Assembly (NCBI GenBank): GCA_011037195.1
Contig: JAAEAF010000344.1
Location: 203,804-267,803 of the forward strand
Source: Triatoma infestans
Taxonomy: Eukaryota; Arthropoda; Insecta; Hemiptera; Reduviidae
Direction of reading: 5' to 3'
Length of the DNA: 64,000 nt
How positions within the stretch are numbered: the first letter of the stretch is position 1; every line of letters starts with the position of its first letter. Below, piece after piece: positions 11,619 through 22,312 of this stretch. Below the pieces are notes generated by a model. The model did not search any database. It had not been told where the DNA came from and was given only the letters and a program-made list of their open reading frames with translations. Position numbers and translations under genes: made by a program.

Positions 11619-11620
11619 CT
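11558..11620. repeat. CA then TA microsatellite
   Basis: About 16 CA units followed by about 15 TA units, uninterrupted. Confidence 0.9.
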
Positions 11621-11929
11621 AAACATTAAGATCGAAACAACAGGGCTACATTTCTTTTTTTTATTATTAGGTTTTTTTATTTTTATCTTTTTGGAAATCG
11701 AGAGGGAGGGGAAAGGGAAACGGACAGACAAAGTACCTTAATCACCTGGAGCGCGGCCATTTTGATGACTAGGTTTTTAACTTTTATTTTTACTGTATTA
11801 TCTGCCCTTTCACCATTTGAGTTACAACCCCTTTAGCAGGCCCTATTATACTACTTTCAATTTTTTTTTCTTTATGTGGCCCCCCCTTTTCACATAATTA
11901 TTTCGGTTTCTTTTTTTTGTACGTGTATA

Positions 11930-11960
11930 TATATATATATATATAATATATATATATATC
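11930..11960. repeat. TA microsatellite
   Basis: Two (TA)n tracts with a one-step interruption. The sequence then returns to T-rich spacer. Confidence 0.8.
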
Positions 11961-12045
11961 CATTTAGTTTATTCTTCTTTCTGTACGATTAATTAAAACA
12001 ACAATGAAGCTGTTTAATAAATATAAGCTCGTGTAAAAAATAAAA

Positions 12046-12086
12046 AATCTAGTGTGAAACACTGACACCACTTTCTCTTACTGCTG

Positions 12087-12090
<4 letters not shown>
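12046..12090 (-). mobile_element. HINE-like 3' tip
   Basis: AATCTAGTGTGAAACACTGA, then CACTTTCTCTTACTGCT: the reversed 3' hairpin and internal terminus, followed directly by a CA microsatellite. The rest of the copy has been lost or diverged. Confidence 0.5.
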
Positions 12091-12129
<39 letters not shown>

Positions 12130-12142
12130 ACACACACAAATA
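12091..12142. repeat. CA microsatellite
   Basis: (CA)n with one TA interruption, abutting the HINE-like tip. Confidence 0.9.
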
Positions 12143-13140
12143 TACAAATAACAAATTTTGTTGAAACTTCAAATTTTACTCATTTCACCAAGAGATTTAA
12201 CGATAAAATCGATGTTTTGGTGGGAATAACATTTGATTGAACATTTTGGAGTTTGTATGTCAGTTGATCGCGAATTTGAATAAACGCATATATTTTAATT
12301 TTCATACGCATATTGTAAGTAAAGAGAGAAAGTGAGTGTGTGTATGAGAGAGAATGTCCATCTGTGTAGATTACAGGAAAAGCAGGGGAGCGGAAATCCC
12401 GGAAGTTCTTGCGGGATATCTTCATTTAACTTAGGGTTGCTTGTGGTTCTGTCTCACTGTCTGCTTAATAAACATGTACTGAAATAAAATGGTTGTATTG
12501 AAAGATAATGAATGAATTAAAAAGTTAATTAATCGCATATAGAAAAAGAAGCGTATATAACAAGTCACCGGACATAATACGCGATTGGCTATACAAATTT
12601 ACGATGAACTGTTGAAAGATGCCGTGACCGTTCTATTAAGCTGTTTTAGATTATACCATTCTGATATATTCATATATCGATACATGAATATACCATTCTG
12701 ATATATTCATATATCGATACATGATTTATATCGATAGAATAGTTGGGGTTTTTCGATTATTTTTTTTTTTTTTTTTGAGCTGTCCGATATAATCATTTTA
12801 AATCTTGTTCATAACTAATTCTCTTTCATATAAATATGTTCTGTTGGTTTCTTTATTGCTTTTTGCTGATGTAAAAAAATTATATACAACAACTGTTTTA
12901 GTTTTTATTTAAAAAATGAATCCGCCTACGCCATTCCCGCACCTATAAATACAGATCTCTCGCTACGTGCCTCAAGACCACAAATTGTACCCTGCAACAA
13001 ACATCGCTGCGCCGTCATAAATCTGTCGTTAGAAAATGTTACTTATAAGCAGCACTTACTTCCACGTAATAATATTTCATAGTTCACTTTTTCTAAACTT
13101 TTATCAATCATTGTTTCTCTAAATGTTGTTTACTGCTCTT
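12143..13140. other. Spacer with 37-bp direct duplication
   Basis: Mostly AT-rich and non-coding. A 37-bp unit beginning TACCATTCTGATATATTCAT is duplicated head to tail at 12654-12690 and 12691-12724, and each unit carries ATATCGATAC. A further TATCGATAG lies at about 12730. No gene recognised. Confidence 0.4.
12654..12724. repeat. 37-bp tandem duplication with TATCGATA sites
   Basis: Two near-identical units, each with the palindromic word ATCGAT. A third site follows immediately after. Confidence 0.8.
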
Positions 13141-13144
13141 TCGT

Positions 13145-13510
13145 ATATTTCCGGAAATTTTGAGCGACTGGTCTCTCTGTGTCTTTGTGTTTATCTGGAC
13201 GTATGTGAATATCTTGGGAACAATCATAGGAAGTTCAAACTTGATATCCCTTTTAGGTGTCACTAGCGCATCAGGCATGAAGGTTTTGGTCAATTTTCAT
13301 CGATCGGTAATGTGCAAATTTACATCTTCTTTTATTTTAGTTCTCCGCGAATTAAACGGATCAAACGTTTTTTAAACTTGGCTTTCGACGTTTTTTGGCT
13401 ATACATCGCTTATCAAATTCCAAAAAACGAAGAAAGCCAATCTGTAAGGACGCACATCCGGTTAATCGATTTTCTTCAAATTTGGGGTGCAATAATGGTG
13501 TATTGAATAT
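13145..13510 (+). mobile_element. HINE-like 5' half
   Basis: Recognisable from the AGTTCAAACTTGATATCCCT block (13229) and the module beginning near 13440 (CATCCGGTTAATCGATTTTC). The microsatellite zone is reduced to a short TG-rich tract. Confidence 0.45.
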
Positions 13511-13749
13511 CCATAAAGAAGGGTATAGTGATTCTTTATTAAGCTTGTCATTGTAACTGTACAGATGTATATATACATACGTTTATATACATCACTTATA
13601 TGTGAAACGTTTTTTTACAAAAATTGATTATAGAAGGTTCACATGTAACCCCCCCCCATGTTTATGTTGGCATACATGAGTCAAATATGAAAGTTGAAGA
13701 AAACTTGCTAAGTTTATCTCTGTGTTAACATTTGCTTTTTTATTTTATT

Positions 13750-14452
13750 TTACTTTCTCTCACTAGGGAAGTACTATGATCATGCCAAATTGTCGATATC
13801 GAGTTTTCACCAGATATACCCGTTTTCAGAGCCTATCGGTATGAAAAAAGTGGTTTTTCGAAGTTGGTCTGTGTGTGTGTGTGGGTGGGTGGTTAGCATA
13901 ACTCAAAAAGAGAAAATTACATAAAGTTCAAACTTGATATTTAGTTTCTGCGCTAGTTCGCGAGGTCAACCGGAAGTGACGCTGTACTGAATGGATTTTT
14001 GTTATTGCGCTTTTCTTGAAAATGGCTCCAACGATTTTCTTTAAACTGGGGATAATAACTACACCTATAAAGAATTACACCTTTTTATTTCTAACATTTT
14101 TCCAGGAAAATTCATTTAAGAGAAGTTTTCGGGGAGGGGGAAGTTATGTTTTCCTCGTAAAGTGTTATTTCAGTTTATTATATCGTTCTACTATCTACAT
14201 ACTATTAATTACAATGAAATGTGATGCCAAAATTTCTCCATAAAAACACCAAGGAGTTTCATTCAATTTGGTATACTAACCAACCATACATGCAGACACC
14301 AATCACTTTTGTTTGACATTTTTTCTGAGAAAACATTGTTAAATGAATTTGAGAAAGGGGTGGTCATGCTTCTCAAAAAGCTCGTTGTAACAAGTTTAGA
14401 TTGTTCCATTGCAGTAAGAGAAAGTCGTGCGAGTGTTTCACACCAGTTTTTT
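13750..14452 (+). mobile_element. HINE-like repeat copy
   Basis: Terminus TACTTTCTCTCACT (13751), 5' block GATATCGAGTTTTCACC, a TG/GTGG tract (13868-13893), a CAACCGGAAGTGACG box (13968) and one and a half modules. The 3' end AGTAAGAGAAAGT lies at 14413-14425, followed by a hairpin with one mismatch and CCAGTTTTTTG. Confidence 0.65.
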
Positions 14453-14633
14453 GTTTTGTTTTTAAGGGTCGAATGAATGATTATTGATGGGACAGATCTT
14501 CTTTTATCTAGTGAAGATAGTTACTGGAATTTTAGAAATTTTTAGGACTGCAACGGTTGATAATGAAATAATACTCAGCTCAGGCGCAATGATACATGGA
14601 ACCTGAGTAAAAATGAAGATATTCTTTAAAGAA

Positions 14634-15233
14634 AAAATCTAGTATGCAAACACTCACCGCTTTCTCTTACTGCAAGTTACGGAAATTTTCTTCCCAATTA
14701 TAATTAATTCTTATGAAACTCGTCAGTGTCTTTATGGAGACAATCAGAGAAAACTGAAAAACGTGTTCAATAAAGTCGTACTTCCGGTCAAATGATTTTC
14801 AAACTGGGAATTTCGGCTACATATTTTATTCTGATTAATATTACATGGTTGATAGAATCGTAGTATAACCAATTAAAACATCCCCCCCCCCCAAGTCGCC
14901 TTAAATAAATTTTCCCGGAAAAAGGTTAGAAATAAAAAGTTGTGGATTTTTGTGTGTGTAACTAATATGCCACGTTTAAAGAAAAACATTGAAGCCATTT
15001 TCAGAAAATCGCAAAAAAAAAATTCTGTAAAGTGTTACTTCCGGTTAACCGGATTCGATCAAAACTTTATGGTCGGGTCTCAGGCTAGCAATTAAACTAA
15101 ATATCAAATTTTAATATTTCTGCGGAAACCAATTTTCTTGAAACCACTTTTTCTGACTTAGGGACCTCAAAACTTCATATTGAAAATTTGACACGATCGT
15201 AATACTTGCTCACACGAGCAGTAGGAGAAAGTA
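14634..15233 (-). mobile_element. HINE-like repeat copy, reverse strand
   Basis: Starts with a decayed hairpin (ATCTAGTATGCAAACACTCA, then CTTTCTCTTACTGCAA), includes ACTTCCGGTCAAATG (14780) and ACTTCCGGTTAACCG (15038), and ends at CAGTAGGAGAAAGTAAT (15219-15235). It lies tail to tail with the copy at 13750-14452. Confidence 0.6.
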
Positions 15234-15235
15234 AT

Positions 15236-16590
15236 AGAAAAGTACAACCCAGCTTGATTATACTGAGCAAAAATCTGGTCGCATATGGGTGGGGGCCAAT
15301 TGAAGATAAGATTGGATTGCATTCCTAAATACGGCCAACAATCCTTTATATACACAAGGAAAAGTTTCCCAGTAATTGTGCAGATGGGGCCGCCGCCAAA
15401 AAGTGCTGTCTCATTCAATGATCATTAGCAAGCCACACAGTACTGGGTTATCTACCACGTGGAAAGATTTTAACTTTTGAGTTACTATGGTGGTGATTGT
15501 GGTAAATGTAAGCACAGCTTGACAGTGCTTAGTGTAACATTCTCTCCCCCCTCCTACTCTCTCTATCTTGGGAAAGATAGTTCAAGCTCTCGCCATCATA
15601 AGGCTGTAATCAACCCGTGTTATAGAAATACATTCACACAACCGGCAGCCAAAAACTTTTCATTGTATTCACAAACAGTGTTTTATTAAAAAAAAATACA
15701 CACACACAAACACAAACAAAATAAAGCCAATGATTAGCAAAATGAATGGTACGAATGTGTCTCTGTGTATGTGCGTGTCTATGAAAGCGGTTAACAATTA
15801 GTAAGTTTATCTCAGTCAAACAGCCATGACTGTCTTATGCAAAAGCACGAACGAGACATTTACAAGTATACAACTGCACAAAACATACACACACATATAC
15901 ACAAAGAGAGAAGCATTATCATCCCCACGCTAAGGGGGGTAAAACTACTAGATGAAGTCGAGAGATCTCCAAAGTGTGTATTTGGTTAGCCGTACTACGG
16001 GCCTCAACCCGGACCACTCTGCGCTACCCACACCCCTCCTGTTTTCATTGTTGCCACCACAAACAAACATACAGTCATACCAACGATGTGGGTGTATGTG
16101 TGTGTGTGTGTGTATGAGAATCACTTTATTCATAATCACACCGAGTTGCTACGTACTTAAATACTAGATTAACTTTATACTTATTCTTAGGAGTAGATTA
16201 ACTTCACTTACTACCGGGGGAGGGGAAGTGCCTTGCTTTATATTGTTTTGTGTCCCTTCCCACTAAGGGTGTGCTTCCCCAAAGCTACGTACTAAGTACC
16301 AGCACCATGGGAGCACTACACTAAAAGGACTTTAAGCTACATCCCATCTCTCTCTCGTCCAACTCCAGCTCTATTAACGTTCCACCACTTTACTTTTAAT
16401 TAATGGACTTAACTATAGCGCTGCCTAAACATTAATACTTTGGTAAAACAACAATACAAACTTAACTAACAACCGGTACTTCTCTACTTAGCACCCACAA
16501 CTAAGTATTCAGTTTATTAACCTTAATTATCTTCTTACATTTACTTGGCAAATTTTACCTGAAAAGAATTTATTTGGATTAATTAAAAAA
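15236..16590. other. Spacer, possible tRNA-like remnant
   Basis: No gene recognised. Simple CA and TG tracts occur at 15698-15712 and 16086-16112. Around 15985-16035 the reverse strand reads GGTAGCGCAGAGTGG...GGGTTGAGGCC, reminiscent of tRNA A and B boxes, but too diverged to call a SINE. Confidence 0.35.
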
Positions 16591-17072
16591 AAAAATCTGA
16601 TAATGTAAATTTTCGAAAATAACTTTTCACCGGAAATACAGATTTTGTGGGGTCCCCTGAATACGAAATAAATGTTTTTAGCGAATGGTCTGTATGTGTG
16701 TGTGCGTTTTTTTCTTTAATTTTCCTCGATATTCTAGAAAACGGTTCAACCAATTTTACACATAAAACGCGTACCACTTTTATTTGGAATATTTTCTGGG
16801 GGAATTAATTTTTAAAGGCGTTATTGGGGGAGGGGGGTAGTAATGTTATGCTTTCCTTCTTACATTGCAGTTGATGCCTCCTTACATTTGCAGTTCAATC
16901 ACCTGTACCATTTTAAAAATCGTTAAATGCATTATTATGTCTGCTTCCAGTACTTTTACCTTTACAACTCCAAAGATTTACTTTAAATTTGCTATACAAC
17001 TATATTCTCTACTTTTGCTCTTTTATTTGAAACATTTTCAGACAAAAAATGCGAATGTTTCACTTTAGATTC
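16591..17072 (+). mobile_element. HINE-like copy, ends decayed
   Basis: 5' block AATTTTCGAAAATAACTTTT and CACCGGAAATACAG (16628), short TG tract (16690-16703), then a module with the GGGGGAGGGGGG track. No 3' hairpin is present. Confidence 0.5.
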
Positions 17073-17604
17073 TTCTTTATTTTGTAAGTTATTGCTTTGA
17101 GAACAATAAACCGGGAATGTAATTTGTTTACGAACAGTCCGTGTTGCGCTCACTAAAAAAATCTAACCTAAATAAACTACAAAATCAGCTGTTTTCTATT
17201 TTTTTATTTATCGGTCAGCTGTTTTTTGAGGTATAAACAAATTTATTTATTTATTTAAACATTACTGTCTATTTATACATATACCTTTAGTTTTTTAGAA
17301 GGTTATAATCTGACAATGTTGAGCTGTCAAGTGTAAAAAAAAAAAAGGAGTATAAAGTGTAGTAAGAAAATAATGGTATAAAATGGTGCCTTAGCGGAGA
17401 GCTGCACAAGTGTGCACTCTGTACAATTCGTTCCAAGTTGTCACAGAATAGTTCACGGTAGTCAGCCCTCGTTTACAATCAGCACTAGAATAGAGTTGAG
17501 TGAATGGGCCACACCAGTGTGTAATAATCTAGATTATGGATGACTGCAGGAACATGGCAACGTCTACAACCATTCCTGGAATTTAGATAATTTAAAATCT
17601 CCAT
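17073..17604. other. Spacer with paired CAGCTG sites
   Basis: AATCAGCTGTTTT (about 17185) and GTCAGCTGTTTTT (about 17215) lie 30 bp apart in T-rich sequence. No coding region seen downstream. Confidence 0.4.
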
Positions 17605-18225
17605 AAACAAAAAATGGGTATGAAACACTCGTTTGACTTTCTCTTACTGCAATTTGCAATTAATTGATGTCATTTTCTTTAAACTACAATGCAGTTTCAG
17701 AGATGTTTTCCTGCTCTACGGACCCAACCACAACTCAATGTAGTTTACTTAAAATACTTTTTTTTCGGAAAAATGTTTCAAATAAAAATGATTGATTCTA
17801 TTTATGCAGGAGTTCGCCAAGTTTAGAGGAAATCTTTACATTCGTTTTCGAGAAAATTAGAAAAACACACAAAAACCTATTCTGAAAAGATACCCCTTAT
17901 GGTATTGGAGATCTGTCAGTTTAAATTTAAATTTGCACAAGCTTTCTTGGTTTTGACATAGAGCGCCCCACATAAGGCCGCTCAGCAAAATCCCCACCAC
18001 TTTATTTATGGCCAGCTCACATAAACATTGTGATGTTGTAAATTTTAAATAAAATTTTGTGATTAAACAGCATTATTTATAGTAAGAGAAACTTGTGTGA
18101 GTGTTTCACAGCAGATTTTTCGTCCTCACGGGACCTAAAAAAAATATGTTTTTCATGTGAGAAATAAATTCGAAAATTAGACATGATCATTCACTCTTAT
18201 TAGTGATCCAAGAAAGTAAAAATTA
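17605..18225 (-). mobile_element. Composite of HINE-like fragments
   Basis: A reverse copy starts at 17610 (GGTATGAAACACTCGTTTGA, then CTTTCTCTTACTGCAA) and runs to about 17900. A plus-strand 3' end follows (AGTAAGAGAAACTTGTGTGA at about 18080, hairpin, CAGATTTTTC), and then a reverse-strand 5' block to about 18225. This reads as one copy inserted into another. Confidence 0.5.
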
Positions 18226-18239
18226 TGGGATTATGGCAG

Positions 18240-18790
18240 GGCAAACAATGACATAGGAAGAAATATAGAATTACCATCTTTTGGGTGCCAGAGATCGACA
18301 TTTTGGCGTTGATGGTGATGAGATGGCCAGGCAAGGATAACCTATTTAGCAACCATCCTGCTAGGATCGGAACTCTGTTACGGTATAAGCGATTGTCTCT
18401 GCGAGAAGTGCCCAGAAATGCGTTGTAAGTTAAGAGAAAACACTTTGCTTTGAAGAAATAGCAAAGACTTTTACAGGAAAAGTTTTGAGGCGTGCATCGG
18501 TGTGAGGAAAATAAGCTTATGTGCTGAGAGGTTTTCTCATTAGTATTTTTGACTCAGATGGCACCTGAACTATCCTGGAACGCGACAGCAGATTCCGTTG
18601 GGGGAGAGAGCAGAATCTTCTCCTGTCCGAGACATCCAGAGATGGCTTAGCGAGATCATCCTCCCTAGAACTTTCCCAATTCTTGGATTTTTCTGAGAGT
18701 AGCAGACTTGGTTGCAGGGACTTGCCAGCCTGGCACCAGGATGAAACCCACAATAATCTTTCGAAATCGTAATGAACTGCATCCCCTCTC
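18240..18790 (+). pseudogene. LINE RNase H and CCHC tail remnant
   Basis: DNA aligns by eye with 6200-6840: CATTTTGGCGTTGATGGTGA corresponds to the H-x-G-V-D-G-D RNase H motif, followed by a block matching GISD..LREEL. Further along, split over frames, is a zinc-knuckle-like tail and a conserved region (ELSQFLDFSESSRLGCRDL) ending near 18750. Heavily frameshifted; no product. Confidence 0.55.
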
Positions 18791-19389
18791 CCCGCCTTTA
18801 AAAATGTAATCGATAGAAAGCAATAAACTTTTTATCATATATCAAAACTTCTTATTTAATAATTTATCTTTTATTAATGATCAATAATTACAGTAATTAA
18901 ATCTATTAGATTCGGTTTTATTTGATAATAATACGATAATTATATGTTTATTTATTATATTATAGGTTTATTACTTCTAAGTCTGTTTGGGGGATAAAAT
19001 AATAAATAAAAGAAACAAAAAAAAGTAATTACTGGTTACTTTTTATAGTCGTTTATTGTTCTTTACACACATGGTGCAGGTTTGGGGTTCAATACTAGCT
19101 CCCTTGTTTTCTTTTTTTTATTTTCCTTTTATTTATTATTAGATACTGAGGAACTTGAATATGTCATCGTAAGAATTTCTGTATAGAAAGGGAAGAAAAG
19201 CGGGAGTCCTATTCAAACGATCTGCGACGTGACCCCCTTGGAGGTGGAGGGGTCCACCTTGAAAATTAATATAAAATATTCTAAGAATATAAAAAACACT
19301 GTCTTGGGGTAGCTATATGGGCTCAATGGGGCTTTGGATAGCGTAGGGTTTCTTCCCTCCCCACTCACAAATAATAATAATAAACTGCC
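18791..19389. other. AT-rich spacer
   Basis: TAAT-rich sequence to about 19020. A GC-richer patch with a near-palindromic CCCCTTGGAGGTGGAGGGGT word lies at 19233-19252. No gene recognised. Confidence 0.35.
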
Positions 19390-19762
19390 TGAATTTCTTA
19401 AAATATAACCCCACCCCGCCCCCATAACTGCCCTTAAATGAATTTTCTAAGAGAAATGTTTCAAATAAAAGTTGTAACTCTCAATAGTGTAGTTAATATG
19501 CCAATTTTTAAAAAAAATCATTGAAGTCATTTTCGAGAAAATCGGAAAAAAGTGAGAAATCCATTCAGTAAAGTGGTATTTCCGGTTGAGAAATTTTGAC
19601 AGATAACTTACTGACTGATCTCATGGTGATATCTGAACGGAATGTAAAGTTTGAAGTTTCTGTGTACTATCTCTTCAGACTCAGAGACCTTAATGCATGT
19701 ATATCCTGTGAAACTCAAAAGTTTCAAAAATTTCTCTTTCAGCTATAAGAGAAAGAGATTTT
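19390..19762 (-). mobile_element. HINE-like 5' half, reverse strand
   Basis: Module in reverse (CCCCACCCCGCCCCC track, AGAGAAATGTTTCAAATAAA, ATTTCCGGTTGAGAAAT), ending at a decayed terminus AGCTATAAGAGAAAGAG near 19755. Confidence 0.55.
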
Positions 19763-20194
19763 TTTTTAAAAAAAATTACAATTAAAATCACCCAGAAATT
19801 CTAGGTCCTAGATTAATACAAGGTAGGAGTAAAAAGATGACCGTGAGATTATACTGGCGTGAAGAGGCTGGCCTGATGATAGGTGTTGCAGTATAGTATA
19901 ATGTGTCCGCCGTGTCCTGTCAGATAATACATATATACATACATACAGAGATAGATAGACATATGTGCTCATATTCTAGCTGTCAGAATTCCCTCAGCAT
20001 GTAGATAATGATGCCCGTTAACAACATACCTCCTCATACATGCACACATACGTACATACATCATCTTCTATAGATCGTGCACTCGCTTTATTTATTTTCA
20101 CTTCGTTTATTTCGTACCACAACACTCTCTACAGTATAATATATTAACTACAATCCCAACTAATATTTAACTCAACTAAAAAAAAATTTTTTTT
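19763..20194. other. Spacer
   Basis: Short TACA/CATA-rich tracts (19928-19960) and T-runs. Nothing recognised. Confidence 0.3.
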
Positions 20195-21073
20195 TTACTC
20201 CTCTTAGTGTCGGTTGTGTCTCGTGTCCATTCTATTGCAATGTCCAATATTAGAAATTGAATTTCCACCGGAAATATATGTTTCGAAGTCCGCTGAGTTC
20301 AATAAAGTAGTTTTTAGACAATGGTCTGTGTGTGTGAATAAAATATCTCAAAACGAAAATCGCAGAAGCCTCGAACTTGGTTTCCCGTTCGGATCCCATC
20401 CTAATTTTCTCGAAAACGATTCCAACAACTTTTTTTAAACTTCGTATACTATTTACAAATTTAAATTTTTATAACTTTTCTTCGAAACCTTTCCCTGGGA
20501 AAATTGATTTATGTGAGTTCTAAAGCAACAGTAGCGTTCAGCTTTGCTCTAAAGTGCCACTTCAGTACAATGTGTTTTTTTTACCACCTAGACAATGTTA
20601 ATATACATTAAAAGCGTTGATAGAATTGCAGATTTGAAAAACTTCCAGTTAGTCGGAAGTATGACTTTACAGAATGGGTTTTGTGAGTTTACTCGAAAAC
20701 GGCTATACATAAAAACGTATCACTTTTTATTGAGGTTTTTTTCCGAAAAATTGAGGCATTTTTCCGGTAAAATTCAGTATTCTCTTGAATTTATACCGGC
20801 CAAGGGTGGTGATTCAACTATATTTATATCTCTAAGGGTATGTCCACATTGTGCGCTTTCCTCTTCCCTTTCAACTTGCGCTTCCTCTTTCCATTTCAAC
20901 ATGCGTTGCGCATACCTTTCGAGCATGCCTCTTAAGGCATTCAATTTGTTGTCCACACTTCATCCGTTCAGTGTGCATTTTATCGATGGATTGAGAAGCG
21001 GCATTAGCTTTTTGTGCTGGTTACCTGTTTTTGAAAAGTGCACGAAAAAGAAAAAAAACAGCGAGCCCTCATC

Positions 21074-21390
21074 TTATGAAACCATTTGCAACTGGCCTTA
21101 ATGAGGACTCACCGAAAAGAGTATTTAATTACAGGCTATCGAGAGCAAGGAGAATCGTTGAAAACACTTTTGGGTTGAGGCGCCAGCGTTCAGAATTTTT
21201 CGTAATCCTATAGAAATTATAGTTATTGAGACTGTGGTTGATATAGTGTTAGCTTGTCTTCTGCTTCATAATTTTCTCCGAGCGCAGCCGGATGCAGCAA
21301 GACAGTATTCACCTCCTGGAAGTTTTGATCACTAAGTTGAAAGCACTGGTGAAGTTATTTAAGGCATGGAGAGAAGTTACTTCCAGTGAT
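21074..21390 (+). pseudogene. HARBI1-like nuclease C-terminal remnant
   Basis: Frame 1 (21074-21213) reads LMKPFATGLNEDSPKRVFNY then RLSRARRIVENTFGLRRQRS. This is the DDE_Tnp_4 motif 'FNYRLSRARRxVENxFG', which holds the final acidic residue of the Harbinger DDE nuclease. After a frameshift near 21205 it continues as ETVVDIVLACLLLHNFLRAQ, the conserved VL-A-C-LHN-F/Y-LR segment. In-frame stops follow (about 21340 and 21370). The N-terminal two thirds of the nuclease are missing, so it cannot catalyse transposition. Confidence 0.8.
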
Positions 21391-21506
21391 AATGGTATGA
21401 GTCCTCTACAACAAGTACCATGGAAAAAGCATCACTTCTCACACTTTTGTTGACATATAATTTTGATCAGAGACATTTTCCGTGGTAGCCTGCTTCGTTT
21501 TGTGGT

Positions 21507-21544
21507 CATCGACCGGTTTCGGGCGTTCGCCCATCTTCAGGATG
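21507..21544 (-). ncRNA. Hammerhead ribozyme-like motif (left arm)
   Basis: Exact reverse-complement twin of the motif at 21657-21694: CUGAAGA box, GGGC/GCCC stem II, GAAAC, then a palindromic ACCGGU at the short stem III position and a GUC cleavage triplet. Confidence 0.5.
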
Positions 21545-21656
21545 CGTTTTTCAGACAGAACATCTTAGTGTGAAACACTAGTGTTTTTCTTAGAGAACAC
21601 TTAGTGTGAAACTAAGTCTCTGTACGAGTCTGTGTTGGCACACTGTCTGAAAAACG

Positions 21657-21694
21657 CATCCTGAAGATGGGCGAACGCCCGAAACCGGTCGATG
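21657..21694 (+). ncRNA. Hammerhead ribozyme-like motif (right arm)
   Basis: Stem I is CATC (21657-21660) with GATG (21691-21694). The core is CTGAAGA (21661-21667), matching CUGANGA. Stem II is GGGCG-AA-CGCCC (21669-21680). GAAAC (21681-21685) runs into palindromic ACCGGT (21684-21689), and GTC precedes the expected cleavage point after 21690. Minimal hammerheads with a tiny, palindromic stem III, possibly dimeric, are known from Penelope-like elements. One unpaired U (21668) separates the core from stem II, so activity is uncertain. Confidence 0.5.
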
Positions 21695-22312
21695 ACCACA
21701 AAACGAAGCAGGCTACCACGGAAAATGTCTCTGATGCTTTCCAGCTCTGCGGAACCAACCACCACAACACACATATAATTTTGAATTTACATCCCACAAA
21801 ACTGTTTGAAGACGATAATCTTCTATAAAATCAAGCGTCTCTTGATTAAAGACATAATCAGAAATCTGCTGTCGGAGATATTATTAATTAATAATAATAG
21901 TTGAATAATATCAATTACTAATAAAGTTATTATTAAAATAATAATTAAATAATATTTAAAATTAATTATATAATATATAACCTATAAAAATATCACACAA
22001 CACGTAGCGAGATCAACAAGACGCATAGAATGTTGAACGAAAATCCAAGTAGTTGGATTCACATGCGCTGGGGTTGCGTCATGAAAATAAAGGCCCATTC
22101 AACTTCCATGAGGTATGCAATAACGCATGCCTCTCGTTATCACATCGTGCGCTATGACGCATGCCTCTCTTGAAAGAAAAGTTGCACCATTGTGGACATA
22201 CCCTAAATTTATATGAGGGCAATTGAGTAAAAATTCCCAAGTTCAATGAAAAATTATCCATTTTGTAATTATGTTAACCGTAATAAGAGAAAGTGGTTGG
22301 GAATGTGACAGC

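Larger units (their letters stand above)
10739..12040. other. Non-repeat spacer with promoter-like islands
   Basis: A mostly unique-looking stretch. It is GC-richer at 10900-10960 and 11270-11540, with GGCCATCTTCCTCCG (11299) and GGCCATTTTGATG (11755) words, CT-rich runs and TA/CA simple repeats. Open frames here (for example 11280-11468 reverse) show low-complexity translation only. It may be host intron, UTR or promoter sequence; no exon was defined. Confidence 0.35.
21467..21770. mobile_element. Penelope-type fold-back insertion with target duplication
   Basis: A 304-bp insertion into the Harbinger element. Arms 21468-21558 and 21643-21733 form a perfect 91-bp inverted repeat (no mismatch found by eye), separated by 84 bp. 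A short tail, TGCTTTCCAGCTCTGCGGAA with CCAACCACCACAACAC, follows. It is flanked by identical 14-bp copies of ACATATAATTTTGA (21453-21466 and 21771-21784). Each arm carries a hammerhead-like motif, as in the terminal repeats of Penelope-like elements. The second copy at 47172-47395 has the same left arm and the same tail. Perfect arms and target copies imply a recent insertion. No RT/GIY-YIG ORF is present. Confidence 0.7.
20836..22203 (+). mobile_element. PIF/Harbinger-like DNA transposon, decayed
   Basis: Its ends are inverted repeats: GGGTATGTCCACATTGTGC at 20836 and the reverse complement of GGGTATGTCCACAATGGTGC ending at 22203. The outer 13 bases are identical. Both sides are flanked by TAA (20833-20835 and 22204-22206), the 3-bp AT-rich target duplication typical of PIF/Harbinger. 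Inside is a remnant of the HARBI1-type nuclease (21074-21390). The element is about 1.37 kb including a 304-bp later insertion, short for an autonomous Harbinger, and no Myb-like second gene is seen. Non-autonomous today. Confidence 0.82.
20195..22312 (+). mobile_element. HINE-like copy interrupted by a Harbinger element
   Basis: The 5' half (20195 to about 20832) carries TTCCACCGGAAATATATG and a short TG tract. The 3' remainder (22207-22312) carries AGTTCAATG...AATAAGAGAAAGTGG and a decayed hairpin. Removing 20836-22203 plus one TAA would leave a copy of roughly 750 bp, in the family's size range. Confidence 0.55.

Noticed and set aside
20595..21101. 168-aa plus-strand frame as a gene
   Set aside because: It crosses from HINE-like sequence through the Harbinger terminal repeat into the transposon. 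The junction shows it is accidental.
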